From assembly GCA_903847285.1 (NCBI GenBank), contig CAINDH010000016.1, forward strand, positions 1 through 64,000: a stretch of DNA of 64,000 bases, written 5' to 3'. The translations under genes were made by a program, and so were the position numbers. Of the stretch, positions 60,899 through 64,000 are shown piece after piece. Numbering within the stretch: the first letter of the stretch is position 1; each line of letters opens with the position of its first letter. The notes below the pieces were generated by a model. It saw only the letters and a list, made by a program, of their open reading frames with translations, was not told where the DNA came from and did no database searches. This DNA is from an uncultured Verrucomicrobia subdivision 3 bacterium. GTDB taxonomy: Bacteria > Verrucomicrobiota > Verrucomicrobiae > Limisphaerales > UBA11358.

Positions 60899-61582
60899 AT
60901 GGACTACGGCTTTGCCATCGCGTTGGGAGTGTTGGGCAGTTTGCACTGCGCCGCCATGTGCGGTCCGTTGCAACTGGCCTTGCCGATGCCACCGGGCGGA
61001 CCGGGTCGCATCATTGCTGGACGCCTGATTTATCAATTGAGCCGCGTGGCGACATATTGCGTGCTGGGTGTGGTGGCAGGCTTCGTCGGGCGCTCGCTGT
61101 TCGTGGCTGGTTTTCAACGCTGGCTATCCATCGCTCTGGGTGTGGCGATTCTGATGGGTTTCCTCATCTCCAAACGAGTTTCCGTCGCCGCGCCGGTCGT
61201 GCGACTCGTCATGCGCTTGAAAGCCGCGATGTCCACGCAACTCCGGCGCCGCAGTTTTCGTGCGCTGTCGTTACTTGGTTTGTTGAACGGATTGCTCCCG
61301 TGCGGCCTCGTTTACGTGGCGCTCGCGGGTGCGGTGGCGCAGGGGAATATTTTGCGCAGCATCGGCTACATGGCGGCGTTTGGCTTCGGCACGTCGCCTA
61401 TGCTGCTGGCGATAAGTCTTTCTGGAAAAATGTTTCCCGTCTCCGTCCGCACGCAATTTCGCCGCGCGATTCCCTTGGGCGTCTGCCTGCTGGCGGGCTT
61501 GTTGATCCTGCGCGGAATGTCGCTGGGCATTCCCTACGTGAGTCCAGATTTAGCGATGAACGGTTGTTGCGTCGGGCGTTGA
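60899..61582 (+). CDS. SafE/UreH-like membrane protein
   Basis: A 227-residue protein with six or so helices. ALGVLGSLHCAAMCGPLQLA and LGLLNGLLPCGLVYVALAGA are the paired motifs of the sulfite exporter TauE/SafE (UreH_2/CcoA-neighbour) family, in which the Cys residues may bind metal. The family commonly closes cbb3 clusters and is suspected to handle copper. That role is inferred from position. It begins beyond the repeat at 60797, so it may have its own promoter. Confidence 0.85.
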   Translation: MDYGFAIALGVLGSLHCAAMCGPLQLALPMPPGGPGRIIAGRLIYQLSRVATYCVLGVVAGFVGRSLFVAGFQRWLSIALGVAILMGFLISKRVSVAAPVVRLVMRLKAAMSTQLRRRSFRALSLLGLLNGLLPCGLVYVALAGAVAQGNILRSIGYMAAFGFGTSPMLLAISLSGKMFPVSVRTQFRRAIPLGVCLLAGLLILRGMSLGIPYVSPDLAMNGCCVGR

Positions 61583-61635
61583 ACTTTCTGCTAACCCGTC
61601 TTGTTTTCCCGTAGCAATCCCGCCATCTTTCCGCC

Positions 61636-62478
61636 GTGCAAGAATTGCCCGAACTGCTTATCGAACCCGGTCGCGCCGAGAAAAATTACTGGCGCGATCT
61701 CTGGCGTTATCGCGAGCTGTTTTATTTTCTGGCGTGGCGCGATATTCTGGTGCGCTACAAACAGACCGCCGTGGGCGTGGCGTGGGCGGTGTTGCGGCCG
61801 TTGCTCATGACGATCATCTTCACGGTCGTCGGCAAAAATATTGCGGGCTTAAAAGCTCCCGGCGAAGTTCCCTACGCGTTGCTGGTGATGGCGGCGATGT
61901 TGCCCTGGCAATTTTTTGCGACGGCGATGACCGAGGCGAGCAATAGTCTCGTGGGCAATGCCAATTTGATTTCCAAAGTTTATTTCCCGCGTCTCGTTGT
62001 GCCGGCGGGCGCAGTCATCACGAGCTTTGTGGACTTTCTCATCACGCTCGGATTGATGGCGCTATTCTTGGTGTTCTACCGGTTTGCTCCGGACTGGCAT
62101 CTGATTTTTCTGCCGCTGTTCATGCTGCTGGCGTTTGGCGCGGCGTTTGGCATCGGGCTGTGGCTGTGCGCGCTGAACGTGGAATACCGCGACTTTCGTT
62201 ACATCATTCCCTTCATCGTGCAATTCGGCGTTTATATTTCACCGGTGATTTGGACCTCCGATCACATCAAGGCCAAGCTGGGAGAAACGTTCTCCATGTT
62301 CTACGCACTGAACCCGATGGTGGGCGTGATCGACGGCTTTCAATGGAGCCTGCTGCGCGCGCCGACGCCTTTGGTCGCGCAGGAAATCATCACTTCAGTG
62401 GCGGTTGTGCTGCTGCTGCTCATCACGGGAACGTGGTATTTCCGCAAGATGGAACGCACGTTCGCAGATGTGATTTGA
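61636..62478 (+). CDS. ABC-2 type permease for polysaccharide/O-antigen export
   Basis: A 280-residue inner-membrane permease with six helices starting at GTG 61636. The cytoplasmic amphipathic start (YWRDLWRYRELFYFLAWRDILVRYKQTAVG) followed by AWAVLRPLLM is the Wzm/KpsM signature, and the end ENMV-like stretch WYFRKMERTFADVI is typical. It would export an undecaprenyl-linked glycan with an ATPase partner (Wzt), but no ATPase gene is adjacent in the window, so the partner must be elsewhere. Confidence 0.9.
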   Translation: MQELPELLIEPGRAEKNYWRDLWRYRELFYFLAWRDILVRYKQTAVGVAWAVLRPLLMTIIFTVVGKNIAGLKAPGEVPYALLVMAAMLPWQFFATAMTEASNSLVGNANLISKVYFPRLVVPAGAVITSFVDFLITLGLMALFLVFYRFAPDWHLIFLPLFMLLAFGAAFGIGLWLCALNVEYRDFRYIIPFIVQFGVYISPVIWTSDHIKAKLGETFSMFYALNPMVGVIDGFQWSLLRAPTPLVAQEIITSVAVVLLLLITGTWYFRKMERTFADVI

Positions 62479-62558
62479 TTCTGTCCCCGCCGCAGAGGAC
62501 GTGAGCCCGCTATTTTTGAAATTAGTTTGAGCCGACTCCCATCGGCGGCGACGCCGGT

Positions 62559-63191
62559 TTATCCTTGGATGAAGTAGCTCAAATTTTCCAGTTCGATGGC
62601 GAGGTTCACGTTGTTGACCATCACATCTTCCGGCACGGCGAGGACGATGGGGGCGAAGTTCAGAATGCCCATGACGCCGCAATCAATCAGCGTATTCGCC
62701 ACTTCCTGTGCCACAGCGACGGGGACGGAGAGGATGGCCATCTTCACATTGTGTTCCGCGATGAATTTCGGCATCTGCGCCATCGCCATAATCGGCTGGG
62801 GAATTTTTTTCTCGCGCTTGCGGCCCGGCTCGGTGTCGAAGGCGGCGATGATTTCAAAACCTTCCTTTTCAAAGCCGCGATAGGAAATCAGCGCCAGACC
62901 AAGATGCCCCACGCCTACGAGAATCACCGGTTGCAGGCTGGACGTGCCGAGTTCGTCGGAGATTTTCCCGGACAACTCCGCCACATCGTAGCCCAGCCCG
63001 CGCGTGCCGAACGTGCCGAAGTAAGCGAGGTCTTTGCGAAGTTGCGTTGGCTTGACCCCGGCGGCCTTGGCGAGCGCCTCGCTGGAAACTGTGCCGATGC
63101 CGTTCTCGCGCAGCCGCGTGAGGCAGCGCGAATAAATCGAGAGCCGATAAATCGTCTTGCGCGGGATGATGGGGCCACCGTTTTTTTTCAC
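62559..63191 (-). CDS. rex: Redox-sensing transcriptional repressor Rex
   Basis: A 210-residue NADH/NAD+ sensor. The winged-helix N-terminus (IYSRCLTRLRENGIGTVSSE, GVKPTQLRKDLAYFGTFG) is followed by the Rossmann motif GVGHLGLALISYRGFEKEGF and the domain-swapped C-terminal helix ELENLSYFIQG. Rex usually represses fermentation and respiratory genes when NADH is low. It is divergent from the pyruvate dehydrogenase E2 gene, a plausible target. I saw no clear TTGTGAA-type Rex operator between them. Confidence 0.92.
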   Translation of the reverse strand: MKKNGGPIIPRKTIYRLSIYSRCLTRLRENGIGTVSSEALAKAAGVKPTQLRKDLAYFGTFGTRGLGYDVAELSGKISDELGTSSLQPVILVGVGHLGLALISYRGFEKEGFEIIAAFDTEPGRKREKKIPQPIMAMAQMPKFIAEHNVKMAILSVPVAVAQEVANTLIDCGVMGILNFAPIVLAVPEDVMVNNVNLAIELENLSYFIQG

Positions 63192-63238
63192 ACCGGAAAC
63201 CTATGCGACACTGACGTGGGCTGCAAGGTCTGTGGCGG

Positions 63239-63346
63239 CAAAATTTATCGGTGATGAGGCGATGCGCGAGGTGGACAACCGTTCACCAAAATTTATTTTC
63301 TGGAAAGCCAATCTCAATTAAGTCATCCTGCCGGTTCAAAATTTAT
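63239..63346 (+). promoter_or_regulatory. Three direct repeats CAAAATTTAT upstream of the E2 gene
   Basis: The ten-base word occurs at 63239-63248, 63287-63296 and 63337-63346, spaced 48 and 50 bases, in otherwise GC-rich DNA. The last copy overlaps the ATG at 63345. It could be an operator array or a promoter-associated element. The even spacing may be coincidence. Confidence 0.35.
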
Positions 63347-64000
63347 GGACGTAAAACTTCCCAAACTGGGCGAGGGCGCGGATAACGGCGTCGTCGTCGG
63401 CATCTTCGTGAAAGAAGGCGATACTGTCGCCAAAGGCCAGGCCATCATGGAGCTGGAAAACGAAAAGGCCGTGGCCTCTATTCCCTCCACCGCCGATGGC
63501 GTCGTGGAAAAAATTTATGTGAAGGCGGGCGATCGCATCGCCGTCGGGGCGAAGATTTTGTCGGTAGCGGGTGGCGGTTCCGCCCCGGCTCCCGCCGCGG
63601 CGACTGCGCCGGCGGCCAAACCGGCAGCGAAGAAGGTTGTGGCCAAGCCCGCACCCGTGGTCGAAGACGATGAACCACTGGCGGAATCGGCGGATGAAAT
63701 CGTGAACGAAAATCCGGTGGCCTCACCGTCAGTGCGCAAGGCGGCGCGCGAGTTCGGCATTGATCTTCACAAAGTGACTGGCGACGAATCCGGTCGTGTC
63801 ACTGGCGAAGACATCAAGAATTATATCACCCGCCTCATCCGTGCGGCGGCTCGTCCCGCAACTGCGGCAGCGTCCGCCGCCGCTCCAGCCAAGTCCGCGC
63901 CGGTGCAGATTGATTTCTCGCAGTTCGGCCCGATTCTCAAAAAACCGATGACGCCGCTGCGCAAAGTCATTTCCCGCCGGATGTCCGAGAGCTGGAGTTC
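63345..64000 (+). CDS. pdhC: Pyruvate dehydrogenase E2 (dihydrolipoamide acetyltransferase), partial
   Basis: The 5-prime 218 codons of an acyltransferase; the gene continues beyond the window. One lipoyl domain is at residues 1-75, with lipoylated Lys41 in MELENEKAVASI. An Ala/Pro-rich linker follows (about 80-105). The peripheral E3/E1-binding domain is at about 122-160 (SPSVRKAAREFGID, SGRVTGEDI). A second Ala/Pro linker leads into the catalytic core (MTPLRKVISRRMSESW). It belongs to the 2-oxoacid dehydrogenase complex that makes acetyl-CoA. Pyruvate versus another 2-oxoacid cannot be decided here. Confidence 0.85.
   Translation, partial: MDVKLPKLGEGADNGVVVGIFVKEGDTVAKGQAIMELENEKAVASIPSTADGVVEKIYVKAGDRIAVGAKILSVAGGGSAPAPAAATAPAAKPAAKKVVAKPAPVVEDDEPLAESADEIVNENPVASPSVRKAAREFGIDLHKVTGDESGRVTGEDIKNYITRLIRAAARPATAAASAAAPAKSAPVQIDFSQFGPILKKPMTPLRKVISRRMSESWS

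Overview
The window reads as chromosomal DNA of a heterotrophic, Gram-negative member of the PVC group, most likely Verrucomicrobiota (Pedosphaera/Limisphaerales-like). This is an inference from gene content: prepilin-like proteins with the FTLIELLVV signature, several sulfatases, very large secreted proteins with autotransporter-associated strand repeats and NHL propellers, a fused CcoN-CcoO oxidase and many ATGA-coupled genes. No complete tRNA, rRNA or CRISPR array was found.

Layout. 1-3320: a HigA-type antitoxin, then a histidine kinase/NarL-type regulator pair. 3472-25993: a secreted-polysaccharide region on the plus strand. It holds an NHL/Big_2/LamG giant, a pseudopilin, a propeller-sialidase-like protein and a GH16-autotransporter chimera. 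An overlapping series follows: NAL/DHDPS-family aldolase, YidR-like propeller, sialate O-acetylesterase and sulfatase, then two more sulfatases, a sialidase-like/esterase fusion and an MFS sugar-acid transporter. Together they look like a system for stripping sulfate, acetyl and acidic sugar groups from a complex glycan. One sulfatase/lipoprotein pair has been duplicated, and one copy is cut short next to a probable transposase fragment.

26251-29268: an AbiE-type (type IV) toxin-antitoxin pair with a palindromic operator, then a 3-prime tRNA fragment that marks a likely island boundary, and about 1 kb without convincing genes. 29269-39673: ten minus-strand genes (desaturase, FAD oxidoreductase, DUF1365, UfaA1-like methyltransferase, DUF1475-like, DUF2062, DUF1295, a second CFA-like methyltransferase, TPR protein, esterase) facing an ECF sigma factor and an RskA-type anti-sigma factor. 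The core matches the mycobacterial sigK-rskA-ufaA1 locus, so this is probably a stress-controlled membrane fatty-acid modification system. The anti-sigma gene is interrupted by an in-frame stop.

39854-52000: mixed housekeeping and accessory genes (SRPBCC protein, beta-helix protein, DUF309, TIGR01777 epimerase, CoA-binding protein, GlcD/GlpC-type dehydrogenase, PabB, LOG-family protein, pseudopilin, UppS, ArgF). PabB carries an in-frame palindromic repeat. 52168-61582: a cbb3 cytochrome oxidase cluster (ccoI, ccoS, outer-membrane protein, ccoNO, ccoQ, ccoP, ccoG, ccoH, SafE-like). 61636-64000: a polysaccharide-export ABC permease, the NADH-sensing repressor Rex, and the start of a pyruvate dehydrogenase E2 gene.
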